Assembly (NCBI GenBank): GCA_046154695.1
Contig: JBJXFI010000077.1
Coordinates: 1 to 12,983, forward strand
Length of the DNA: 12,983 nt
Reading direction: 5' to 3'
Origin: DALYLB01 sp046154695
GTDB taxonomy: Bacteria; Acidobacteriota; Blastocatellia; RBC074
Both the position numbers and the translations under genes were made by a program. The notes beneath the pieces were generated by a model that was not told where the DNA came from, ran no database searches, and saw only the letters and a list, made by a program, of their open reading frames with translations. Each line of letters begins with the position of its first letter. The stretch's first letter is position 1. Positions 7,079-12,983 of this stretch are shown piece after piece.

Positions 7079-7837
7079 ATGAATTTCACCGGCAAAACGG
7101 CACTCATCACAGGCACAGCGGAGGGCATCGGCCGGGCCATCGGCCGCCGGTTCGCCGAGGCGGGGGCGCGCGTCGCGCTGCATTACCACAGCAACCGCAC
7201 GGAGGCGGAAAAGACGCTTGCGTCGCTTGCGGGCCACGGGCACGGGCTTTACCAGGCCGATCTGACCGATGCGGACCAGGCGCGGCGGTTGGTCGAATCC
7301 GTTGCCGGCGAATTCGGGCGGATCGATATTCTCGTCAACAACGCGGCAACCTACGAGGATCACCCGATCGCGACGGTGAGCTACGAAGACTGGCAGCGAT
7401 CGTGGCGCGCGATCATCGACACGAATCTGATCGCCGCGGCCAATGTCAGCTTCTGCGCGGCGCGCGGCATGATCGAACGGGGCGGCGGCCGGATCATCAA
7501 CATCTCTTCGCGGGGCGCGTTCCGCGGCGAACCGATCGCGCCCGCCTATGGCGCGAGCAAGGCCGGCTTGAACGCCATGAGCCAGTCGCTGGCCCAGGCG
7601 CTGGCGCCGCACAACATCTTCGTCTACGTGATTGCGCCGGGGTTCGTCGACACGGAACGCGTCGCGCCGAAAGTGCGGGGGCCGGCCGGCGAGGCGATTC
7701 GCAATCAGAGCCCGCTCGGCCGCGTGGCCCATCCGGACGAAGTCGCGCGAACCGCGCTCTTCCTCGCCTCCGAGGGAACCGACTTTCTCACGGGCTGCAT
7801 CGTCGATGTGAACGGGGCCTCCTATTTGAGATCATAG
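7079..7837 (+). CDS. Short-chain dehydrogenase/reductase (SDR), FabG-like
   Basis: This 252-residue classical SDR is a soluble NAD(P)(H)-dependent oxidoreductase. The Rossmann motif TGTAEGIG is at 11-18 and NNAA at 87-90. The catalytic set is Asn about 116, Ser about 144 (INISSRG), Tyr 157 and Lys 161 (YGASK), then APGFVDT and the C-terminal FLTGCIVDVNGA that closes the cofactor site. HSNR after the second beta strand puts a basic residue where NADP-preferring members often have one, so NADP is the likelier cofactor (inference). The family label FabG-like does not mean it works in fatty acid synthesis: no acyl-carrier genes are nearby and the substrate is unknown. No clear ribosome site precedes the ATG. 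It is the first gene of a plus-strand group, 77 nt before the phosphoesterase. Confidence 0.93.
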   Translation: MNFTGKTALITGTAEGIGRAIGRRFAEAGARVALHYHSNRTEAEKTLASLAGHGHGLYQADLTDADQARRLVESVAGEFGRIDILVNNAATYEDHPIATVSYEDWQRSWRAIIDTNLIAAANVSFCAARGMIERGGGRIINISSRGAFRGEPIAPAYGASKAGLNAMSQSLAQALAPHNIFVYVIAPGFVDTERVAPKVRGPAGEAIRNQSPLGRVAHPDEVARTALFLASEGTDFLTGCIVDVNGASYLRS

Positions 7838-7914
7838 CGGTTCCCAGCGTATCCTATGCCCGCTCGAATCAAAACTCCCTGAAATCCGGGACTGGGCTAG
7901 AAAGGCACCATTAC

Positions 7915-8697
7915 ATGTTCAGAGTTCTATTGACCGGCGACCTGATGGCGCGCGCGGGCCGTCGTGTCATCGAGGAGCGGCTTCACAGCCTGCGCGACCA
8001 GTGCGAGATCGATCTGGTGGTTTCGAACGTCGAGAACGCCGCCGGCGGGTTCTCCATCACGCCGCGGCTCGCGCAGGATCTCTTCTCCGCGGGCGTGGAT
8101 GTGATGACCTCGGGAAATCATATTTTCGACAAAAAGGAGATTCTGGAATATATCGAGCGCGAGCCGCGGCTGCTGCGCCCGGCGAATTACGCGCCGACCG
8201 TGCCGGGCAAGGGGCGCTGGGTCGGCAAGATCAAGGGCGTCCCGGTCGCGGTCATCAATCTGCAGGGGCGCGTCTTCATGCCGCCGTGCGATGATCCGTT
8301 CCGGGCGGCCGACGCGCAACTGTCGGCGATCGAGCCCTCGGTCAAGGTCATCCTCGTCGATATGCACGCCGAAACGACCTCGGAGAAGATGGCGATGGGG
8401 CGCTATCTGGACGGGAAGGTCTCGGCCGTGGTCGGCACGCACACGCACGTGCAGACCGCCGATGAGCAGATCCTGCCGGGCGGCACGGCCTATATGACCG
8501 ATCTCGGAATGACGGGGCCGCACGACGGCGTGATCGGCATGCAAACCTCCATCGTCATCGGGCGATTCCTGACCGGCCTCTCGGCGAAGTTCGAACCCTC
8601 GGAGGGCGCGATTCGACTGAATGGACTGATCGTCGATCTGGATGAAGAGGCCGGGCGCGCCCTGCGGGTCGAGCGCCTGAGCCTTTCCCACAACTGA
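7915..8697 (+). CDS. ymdB: YmdB-family (TIGR00282) metallophosphoesterase
   Basis: This 260-residue protein has the same size as B. subtilis YmdB, a dimetal phosphodiesterase acting on 2',3'-cyclic nucleotides and influencing biofilm and sporulation choices. Metal ligands appear in the family order: GD (Asp 9), VENAAGG (Glu 40, Asn 41), SGNHIFDKKE (Asn about 68), VDMHAE (His about 151) and VGTHTHVQTADE (two His). The family's TDLGMTGP and a late beta-rich region are also present, so it should be active. ATG 7915 has AAAGG nine bases upstream. The same frame is open much further upstream, but that part overlaps the SDR gene in another frame and is not YmdB-like. The FAD oxidoreductase starts 9 nt after its stop, so the two are very likely co-transcribed. 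In many bacteria ymdB sits near rny or recA; neither is here. Confidence 0.95.
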   Translation: MFRVLLTGDLMARAGRRVIEERLHSLRDQCEIDLVVSNVENAAGGFSITPRLAQDLFSAGVDVMTSGNHIFDKKEILEYIEREPRLLRPANYAPTVPGKGRWVGKIKGVPVAVINLQGRVFMPPCDDPFRAADAQLSAIEPSVKVILVDMHAETTSEKMAMGRYLDGKVSAVVGTHTHVQTADEQILPGGTAYMTDLGMTGPHDGVIGMQTSIVIGRFLTGLSAKFEPSEGAIRLNGLIVDLDEEAGRALRVERLSLSHN

Positions 8698-8706
8698 GAT
8701 TCAAGG

Positions 8707-9807
8707 ATGGACATCGCGAATGTGGTGATCATCGGCGGAGGCGTCATCGGCGCGGCGATCGCGGCCGAACTCTCGCGCGATCACGAGGACGTCTTCGTGC
8801 TCGAAGCCCTGCCGCGGCTGGGAATGGGCACCTCGACGCGCAACAGCGGCGTCATTCACGCGGGAATCTATTACAAGGCCGGCTCACGCAAGGCGTTTCA
8901 CTGCGTGCGCGGCGCGCGAATGCTGTATGAATTCTGCGCGGCGCACCGGATTCCCCACAACCGCATCGGCAAATTGATCGTCGCCGACAGCATGGAGCAG
9001 CTTCCCGAACTGGAGGCGCTGAAGAAGCGCGCCGAAGGCAACGGCGTCGAGGGGCTGGAGATCGTCGGCCGCGATGTCATCGAACGCATCGAACCGAATG
9101 TCGCCTCCCCCGCGGCGATCTGGTCGCCGAACACCGGCATCGTCGAGGCGGAGGAACTGATCCGGACGCTGGCGCGGATCGCCCAATCGAACGGCGCGCA
9201 CCTGCTGCCCGGGACGCGCGTTCTCGGCGCCGAGGTCAGGGACGGACTCGTCCACCTTCGCACCGAACGCGAAGAGGTCGCCGCGCGCATCGTCATCAAT
9301 TCCGCGGGACTCTACGCCGACGAGGTCGCCCGGATGTTCGGCCACGACAAATATACGATCTATCCCTGCCGCGGCGAATACGCCGAACTGCCTCCCGCGC
9401 GCCGCAACCTGATCAACGGCCTCGTCTATCCGCTGCCGTTGCCCAGCGGACACGGGCTCGGCGTCCATTTCACGCGCACGACCGCCGGCGCCCTGCTGGT
9501 CGGCCCCAACGCACGCTACGTTAAAAACAAGGAAGATTACGAGGGCGATCGGACGGATCTGCGGGTCTTTTATGAGTCCGCATCGATGATGGTTCCCTCG
9601 CTTCGGCTGGAGGATTTGCGGGAAGGTTACACCGGCATCCGGCCGCGGCTGGTGCCGGAACACGAACATTCCTTCGCGGATTTCGCCATCGAGCGCGATC
9701 CGCAATGGCCCTTTGTCCTTCATCTGATCGGTATGGAATCGCCCGGCCTGACCTCGTGCCTCTCGCTTGCCCTGTCGGTGCGGGAGATGGTGCGGGAAAT
9801 CGAATAA
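8707..9807 (+). CDS. lhgO: FAD-dependent oxidoreductase, L-2-hydroxyglutarate oxidase (LhgO/L2HGDH)-like
   Basis: This is a 366-residue D-amino-acid-oxidase-fold flavoprotein. The FAD dinucleotide motif VVIIGGGVIGAAIAAEL is at the N-terminus (GGGVIG about 10-15), followed by a Glu-ended strand (VFVLEA). TSTRNSGVIHAGIYYKAGS, HNRIGKLIVA, the mid-chain INSAGLYAD and the C-terminal GMESPGLTSCL are typical of the L2HGDH/LhgO group, which oxidises L-2-hydroxyglutarate to 2-oxoglutarate, often feeding electrons to quinone. The length is slightly short of E. coli LhgO (about 420) but all landmark motifs are present. Glycerol-3-phosphate dehydrogenase-like or other DAO enzymes are the main alternatives. 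Although ThiO glycine oxidase has the same fold and thiG is nearby, the signatures here favour LhgO. ATG 8707 has only weak ribosome-site matches (AAGG abuts the start). Confidence 0.88.
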   Translation: MDIANVVIIGGGVIGAAIAAELSRDHEDVFVLEALPRLGMGTSTRNSGVIHAGIYYKAGSRKAFHCVRGARMLYEFCAAHRIPHNRIGKLIVADSMEQLPELEALKKRAEGNGVEGLEIVGRDVIERIEPNVASPAAIWSPNTGIVEAEELIRTLARIAQSNGAHLLPGTRVLGAEVRDGLVHLRTEREEVAARIVINSAGLYADEVARMFGHDKYTIYPCRGEYAELPPARRNLINGLVYPLPLPSGHGLGVHFTRTTAGALLVGPNARYVKNKEDYEGDRTDLRVFYESASMMVPSLRLEDLREGYTGIRPRLVPEHEHSFADFAIERDPQWPFVLHLIGMESPGLTSCLSLALSVREMVREIE

Positions 9808-9812
9808 TTTTT

Positions 9813-9873
9813 GGCCGCGAACTATCACGAATAACGCAGGCCCTGGCTCATCCGGCATACCACATTCGCGGCC
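9813..9873. repeat. 9-bp inverted repeat between convergent genes
   Basis: The arms GGCCGCGAA (9813-9821) and TTCGCGGCC (9865-9873) pair perfectly around a 43-nt loop in the 77-nt gap between the convergent LhgO-like and VTT genes. Five T precede the left arm, but none follow the right arm, so on neither strand is this a standard terminator. The loop has related pieces (CACGAATAACGC). It may act as a weak bidirectional terminator or be a remnant of a dispersed repeat. Confidence 0.45.
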
Positions 9874-9884
9874 GGCCTCTTCGT

Positions 9885-10526
9885 TTATTCCGCGACCGAC
9901 AGATCTCCGTCGCCGAGCTCCTCATCCCGCTTTCGATTGAACAGCCGGCGGATGAGGAAGCCGAGGATGACGGCGGACGCAAGCCCGAGGCCAATCTTTG
10001 GATAGTGGAGCTTGAAGACCTCCGCGGCCTGTTCGCCGTACCTCACGGCCATCCAGCCTTCGAGGAGAAAGCGGATCGAGCGGCCGATGGCGAGGGCCGC
10101 GAGAAACTTCCCGAGATTCATTCGAAAGACCCCGGCCGAGATCAGGAAGAGCTTGAAGGGGAACGGCGGCGGCAGCACCGCGCCGACGAGCATGGCCAGA
10201 AAATCGTACTTATCGACCAGCGCGGTGACGCGCGCGACCTTCTCCTCGCTGAACTTGCGGAGGGCGGCATCGCCTGTCTTGCGGCCAATCCAGTACGGAA
10301 AAAGACACCCGAAGGTCGAACCGAGAACCGCCGCGAGAACATACAGCGGCATCAACGCATGATTCAGATGCGAGAGCGCCATCACCGCCGCATCCGGCCC
10401 GCCCGGAATGGGGATCAGGGCGGCGTCCAACAGCGCGATCCCTAATACGCCCAACGCGCCCAGCCCGATCAGCGAGGCCTTCACCCACTTCAGCGAGGCG
10501 CCAATGCCATAGAGAAAAAGATTCAT
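9885..10526 (-). CDS. VTT-domain (DedA/SNARE-associated, YqaA-like) membrane protein
   Basis: This 213-residue integral membrane protein has about five hydrophobic segments. After the first helix, PIPGGPDAAVMALS suggests a re-entrant loop. GSTFGCLFPYWIGRKTGD fits the family G...G-Y-GR-G motif, and LPPPFPFKLFLISAGVFRM is the Pro-rich VTT signature. Related families (DedA, TMEM41/VMP1) are linked to lipid scrambling or undecaprenyl-phosphate and PE recycling; which of these applies here is not known. It lies 31 nt after a paralogous gene that shares the LPPP-PFK-F-SAGV core, making a tandem pair. No signal peptide is seen. It is the last gene of the dprA minus-strand group, ending 77 nt from the convergent LhgO-like gene. 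Confidence 0.88.
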   Translation of the reverse strand: MNLFLYGIGASLKWVKASLIGLGALGVLGIALLDAALIPIPGGPDAAVMALSHLNHALMPLYVLAAVLGSTFGCLFPYWIGRKTGDAALRKFSEEKVARVTALVDKYDFLAMLVGAVLPPPFPFKLFLISAGVFRMNLGKFLAALAIGRSIRFLLEGWMAVRYGEQAAEVFKLHYPKIGLGLASAVILGFLIRRLFNRKRDEELGDGDLSVAE

Positions 10527-10557
10527 TCGATGATGAGTCCTGTATGAGAGTGTGGTT

Positions 10558-11214
10558 TCAATCCGTAAACGAGACCTGCGCCTTCCCCTTCACCGCTTTT
10601 GCGGCAAGCCGGGAAACGATCCAGCGGATCAAGAGAACGAGCACCATCGCCGCGAGCATTCCGACGAGAATCTCGATCAGATGATCATGCAGCCATTCGA
10701 TCATCGTCTTGACCTCTTCGCGAAAGATATAGGCGAGCACGCCCCAGAAATAATATCGCACGGTTCGCGCGATCATAATGACGGTCGCGAATCGCATCGG
10801 CGGATAGTTGAGCACCCCCGCCGACGCGACGAAGATCTTGAAGGGCATCGGCGGCGGCAGCAAGGCCGGGATGACCAGCGCGAAGACGCCCCATTTTCGA
10901 TAGAGGTCCCGCGCCCATTCAAAATGCGACGGCTTGAAGCGCCTGGTTACGAACTGGCTTCCGCTCCGCGCGATTCGATAGAGCAGCAGACAACCGATGA
11001 CCGAGCCGAACGCCGGAAACAGCGGGAAATAGTAGACCTCCACCGGATTGTTCGCGATCCGCGCAACCGTGATGTAATCATTGAGCTCCGGAAGCGAAAG
11101 CAGGGAGGAATCCAGCGCGCCGACCAGAACCATCATAGGCGCCGCCCAATACACCGGCATCGACACGACTTGTGCCGCCATCCCCTTGAACCACTCAACA
11201 ATCCAATCCAGCAT
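10558..11214 (-). CDS. VTT-domain (DedA/SNARE-associated, YqaA-like) membrane protein, paralog
   Basis: This 218-residue membrane protein is related to the next gene. PVYWAAPMMVLVGALDSSLLSLPELNDYI corresponds to the first helix and re-entrant region (split here to respect length: helix PMMVLVGALD, loop SLPELNDYI). GSVIGCLLLYRIAR and LPPPMPFKIFVASAGVLNY align with the matching motifs of its neighbour. The protein ends in a long C-terminal helix and a Lys/Arg-rich tail. ATG 11214 is preferred: it gives the natural N-terminus before the first helix, though the ribosome site (GAAG) is weak and two upstream in-frame ATG codons exist. The gap to dprA is 63 nt with no terminator, so this pair probably lies in the dprA transcript. 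Confidence 0.86.
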   Translation of the reverse strand: MLDWIVEWFKGMAAQVVSMPVYWAAPMMVLVGALDSSLLSLPELNDYITVARIANNPVEVYYFPLFPAFGSVIGCLLLYRIARSGSQFVTRRFKPSHFEWARDLYRKWGVFALVIPALLPPPMPFKIFVASAGVLNYPPMRFATVIMIARTVRYYFWGVLAYIFREEVKTMIEWLHDHLIEILVGMLAAMVLVLLIRWIVSRLAAKAVKGKAQVSFTD

Positions 11215-11277
11215 TATGTATACTTCACATGCGATCCGGCCAACGACCATCCGCGAACTACAGGTTATCACTGCCAG

Positions 11278-12402
11278 CTATCCGTTCTTCACAAAGCTCT
11301 TCCCGGGAAGCTGCCTGATTCTATCCTTCATCTCGAGGCTGAGCAACGCGGACATCAGGGCCGAGACGGTCATGCCGGTGCTGAGCAATAGTTGATCGAC
11401 GTGGGAGGGGGCGTCCCGGGTCAGCAAGTCGAAGACGCGGCGCTCCTCTTCGCCGAGGGCGACGGCTTCAAACAGGGGCTGCTCGTCCGGCGGGGCCGGC
11501 CGCCGGACGCCGAAAATTCCGTCTTTCAGGTCGCGCGGCAGCTCCTCGACGACATCCCGCCAGTGCTGGACGAGCTTGGCGCCGTCCTTGATGAGAAAGT
11601 TCGGGCCGAACGAAGTCTGCGAGGTGATGTTGCCGGGAACGGCGAAGACTTCGCGCCCCTGTTCATACGCCAGGCGGGCCGTGATCAGGGAGCCGCTGTG
11701 CTCGGCGGCCTCGATGATCACCACCCCCCAGCAGAGCCCGCTCAGGATGCGATTCCGGTAGGGAAAGTTCTGGGGCAGGGGCGGGGTGCCCAGGGGAAAT
11801 TCGGAAATGACCGCTCCCTGCGCGACGATCTCCCGCTCCAGGCTCTGGTGCTCCCTCGGATAGGTGGTCTCGAGCCCCGTGCCGACGACCGCGATTGTCC
11901 GGCCGCCGACCTCGAGCGCTCCCCGATGCCCTGCCGCATCGATGCCCCGCGCCATTCCCGAGACGATCGTGATTCCATTCGCCGCCAGCTCGCGCGCCAG
12001 ATTCTGCGCCGCATTCGTCCCATAGGTCGAACAGCGCCGCGACCCGACCAGCGCCAAACATGGCCGCCGGCAGGCCGCTTCCAAATCCCCCCGCACATAG
12101 AGCGCGATCGGCGGATCGAAAATTTCCCGCAGCAGCGGAGGATACTCGTCATCATCGAGCGTGACGACTCGCGCATCGAGCGACTCCAGCCGCTCGATCT
12201 CCGCGTTCGCTTTTTCCAGAATTTCCGAATCGTGAAGTTCTTGAATCGTTTCCGGCTTGACGCCTTCCCTCTCCAACGAGAGCCGCGAGGCGGAAAAGAC
12301 CTGGGCGGGTGAGCCAAATCGGTCGAGCAGCTGGTTAGCCGTCCGCGGGCCGATGCCACGGACCATATTCAGCGCGATCCAGTCAGCCAAATCTGCGCGC
12401 AT
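11278..12402 (-). CDS. dprA: DNA-processing protein DprA (Smf)
   Basis: This 374-residue cytoplasmic DNA-binding protein protects incoming single-stranded DNA and loads RecA during natural transformation; it is also found in bacteria not known to be competent. The N-terminal helix-hairpin-helix/SAM-like part holds RGIGPRTANQLLDRFGS (about 15-31). The Rossmann-like core carries VGSRRCSTYG, SGMARGIDAAGHRGAL, VVGTGLETTYP, PYRNRILSGL, SGSLITA and AVPGNI. The C-terminal about 60 residues form a winged-helix (DprA_WH). Length and motifs are complete. The start at 12402 has AGGAGG ten bases upstream, a slightly long spacing. A nearby ATG at +7 is out of frame. It heads the group with two VTT genes. 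A good promoter lies 45-73 nt upstream of its ATG. Confidence 0.97.
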   Translation of the reverse strand: MRADLADWIALNMVRGIGPRTANQLLDRFGSPAQVFSASRLSLEREGVKPETIQELHDSEILEKANAEIERLESLDARVVTLDDDEYPPLLREIFDPPIALYVRGDLEAACRRPCLALVGSRRCSTYGTNAAQNLARELAANGITIVSGMARGIDAAGHRGALEVGGRTIAVVGTGLETTYPREHQSLEREIVAQGAVISEFPLGTPPLPQNFPYRNRILSGLCWGVVIIEAAEHSGSLITARLAYEQGREVFAVPGNITSQTSFGPNFLIKDGAKLVQHWRDVVEELPRDLKDGIFGVRRPAPPDEQPLFEAVALGEEERRVFDLLTRDAPSHVDQLLLSTGMTVSALMSALLSLEMKDRIRQLPGKSFVKNG

Positions 12403-12440
12403 GAAGCATGTTCCTCCTGAGGATCCGAACGGCTAAGTCG

Positions 12441-12475
12441 CCCCCGATTATACGGGGGCCACGCGCAAATTTCTA
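12441..12475 (-). promoter_or_regulatory. dprA promoter with -10 inside an inverted repeat
   Basis: On the minus strand a perfect TATAAT (12447-12452) lies 17 nt after TAGAAA (12470-12475), a 4-of-6 match to TTGACA. The -10 box is the loop of a perfect 6-bp inverted repeat, CCCCCG/CGGGGG (12441-12458). Transcription would start near 12440, leaving a leader of about 38 nt with an AGGAGG site. The symmetric flanks may be an operator or affect melting; this is inference. Confidence 0.55.
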
Positions 12476-12497
12476 ATCGGGAGATCGCTTCCCGCAA

Positions 12498-12521
12498 GAT
12501 CGGGCCCATTCGGCCTCGATC
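12498..12521. repeat. Bulged hairpin upstream of the dprA promoter
   Basis: GATCG-GGCC pairs with GGCC-T-CGATC (9 bp with one bulged T) around CATTC. There is no T-tract on either strand. Function unknown. Confidence 0.35.
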
Positions 12522-12612
12522 CCGCGCCTTCCTTCCGGCTGAAAGTGAAAAATATGGGAAGAGAAGGTTTCGTTGATGGGGTGAGGGTTTGTTTCACGTG
12601 CAGTCGGCAGCG

Positions 12613-12650
12613 AAAAGGCCGATTGCTCACTGGGTACAATCGGCCTTTTT
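12613..12650. terminator. Strong bidirectional intrinsic terminator
   Basis: GGCCGATTG (12617-12625) and CAATCGGCC (12637-12645) form a 9-bp stem around an 11-nt loop. It is flanked by four A on the left and five T on the right, so it can terminate transcription on either strand. On the plus strand no gene precedes it within the window's non-coding region apart from any transcript starting after 12402. On the minus strand it would stop transcripts entering from the right, before dprA. Confidence 0.8.
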
Positions 12651-12726
12651 CGCGCCAAAGAACTAGTCGAGGGGTATGCAGCGGGGTTAACTTACCGGCA
12701 TCGGACCACCACATCCTGACCCAACA

Positions 12727-12743
12727 CCAGCAGATCTTGCTGG
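12727..12743. repeat. Small perfect hairpin
   Basis: CCAGCA and TGCTGG form a 6-bp stem around GATCT in the stretch between the two terminators. It could be part of a structured RNA or chance. Confidence 0.35.
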
Positions 12744-12786
12744 CACTCATACAAAATGCGCAATGCGGAGTTTCTTCCAGGGCTGC

Positions 12787-12816
12787 CGGGAAAAAAAACG
12801 AACTTTCCCGTTTTTT
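12787..12816 (+). terminator. Intrinsic terminator (plus strand)
   Basis: CGGGAAA (12787-12793) pairs with TTTCCCG (12804-12810) around a 10-nt A-rich loop and is followed by six T. This is a standard rho-independent terminator for plus-strand transcription. No protein gene on the plus strand lies directly before it, which raises the possibility of a small RNA between about 12651 and 12816. Confidence 0.65.
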
Positions 12817-12905
12817 AAGAAATAGGCCGAAAAATATCGTTTGGAGTTCCGCCTTCAGGCCAATGGCATTAAGTTTAGAGGGTGTACTGAAATTCTTTTG
12901 CCTCA

Positions 12906-12963
12906 ACCCGCGAAGCGGGTGGCGGCATATAGCCTGGGGTGAAGGCGAAGCCGGAACCCCAGG
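12906..12963. repeat. Composite hairpin repeat with GAA loops
   Basis: Two adjacent structures occur: ACCCGC-GAA-GCGGGT (12906-12920) and a nested stem with outer arms CCTGGGGT (12933-12940) and ACCCCAGG (12956-12963) and inner GGC-GAA-GCC (12944-12952). The layout of GC-rich stems with GAA loops resembles interspersed repeats I recall from Planctomycetota/Verrucomicrobiota-type genomes; this is memory, not a search. The element may continue past the window end. Confidence 0.55.
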
Positions 12964-12983
12964 GTCGGTAAAAACGGTTTTCA

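Larger units (their letters stand above)
12403..12983. other. 581-nt region without a convincing protein gene
   Basis: The region holds the dprA promoter, a bulged hairpin (12498-12521), two intrinsic terminators (12613-12650 and 12787-12816), a small stem (12727-12743) and a GAA-loop repeat cluster at the window edge. Open frames exist on both strands (minus 12448-12906; plus from ATG 12554 to the window end) but run across the terminators and repeats and show no recognisable domain. An unrecognised RNA gene is possible between the terminators. Confidence 0.6.

Noticed and set aside
7057..8697. Long frame that would add about 286 residues to the N-terminus of the YmdB protein
   Set aside because: The added part overlaps the clear SDR gene in another frame and is Arg/Gly-rich shadow sequence; the family's own N-terminus begins at 7915 with a ribosome site.
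8707..9807. Glycine oxidase ThiO as partner of ThiG
   Set aside because: The motifs STRNSGVIHAGIYY and GMESPGLTSCL fit the LhgO/L2HGDH group, and the gene is in a different, divergent transcript.
9813..9873. Canonical rho-independent terminator at the LhgO/VTT junction
   Set aside because: The 43-nt loop is long and no T-tract follows the stem on either strand; listed as an inverted repeat instead.
12554..12983. Open plus-strand frame from an ATG to the window end, about 143 codons
   Set aside because: It reads through two good terminators and the hairpin cluster, the opposite strand is also largely open, and no domain or convincing ribosome site is visible.

Overview
The window is a GC-rich stretch (about 60% G+C by eye) of a bacterial chromosome carrying twelve protein genes, all ordinary bacterial families, with little space between them. 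Nothing in it fixes the phylum. Shine-Dalgarno sites vary from strong (thioesterase, dprA) to nearly absent. The intergenic gaps carry short perfect inverted repeats with GAA/TTC loops and a dispersed palindrome. From memory, this style of interspersed repeat is common in Planctomycetota/Verrucomicrobiota-type and related uncultured phyla, but that placement is a weak inference. No phage, transposase, integrase, CRISPR array, tRNA or rRNA was seen.

Layout: (1) 1-134 is a non-coding edge with two inverted repeats. (2) A plus-strand GT-C-type membrane glycosyltransferase (147-1982) converges on, and overlaps by 25 bp, a minus-strand run of five genes: thiG (5900-6679), nadK (4950-5819), a rhomboid protease (4202-4915), a Klenow-like family A DNA polymerase without a 5' nuclease domain (2425-4182) and a PaaI-type hotdog thioesterase (1958-2377). 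Gaps in this run are 80, 34, 19 and 47 nt, so it may be one operon. (3) A 399-nt divergent intergenic region (6680-7078) holds two copies of a 24-bp palindrome, two copies of a 34-38 nt direct repeat and a candidate thiG promoter. (4) A plus-strand group follows: an SDR oxidoreductase (7079-7837), a YmdB-type metallophosphoesterase (7915-8697) and an LhgO-like FAD oxidoreductase (8707-9807); the last two are 9 nt apart. (5) A minus-strand group encodes DprA (11278-12402) and then two paralogous VTT/DedA-like membrane proteins (10558-11214 and 9885-10526). (6) 12403-12983 has no convincing protein gene but holds a dprA promoter inside an inverted repeat, two intrinsic terminators and a hairpin-rich repeat cluster at the edge.

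The genes do not form one pathway. They cover cofactor synthesis (thiG, nadK), DNA metabolism (the polymerase, dprA), membrane functions (GT-C protein, rhomboid, VTT pair) and general metabolism. I found no convincing new multi-gene system. The points most worth a second look are the dispersed palindrome with its thiG-leader duplication, the stand-alone polymerase with a tyrosine at the nucleotide-selectivity position, the tandem VTT pair next to dprA, the G8 tract just before the catalytic histidine of the rhomboid, and the unexplained stretch between two terminators downstream of 12650.
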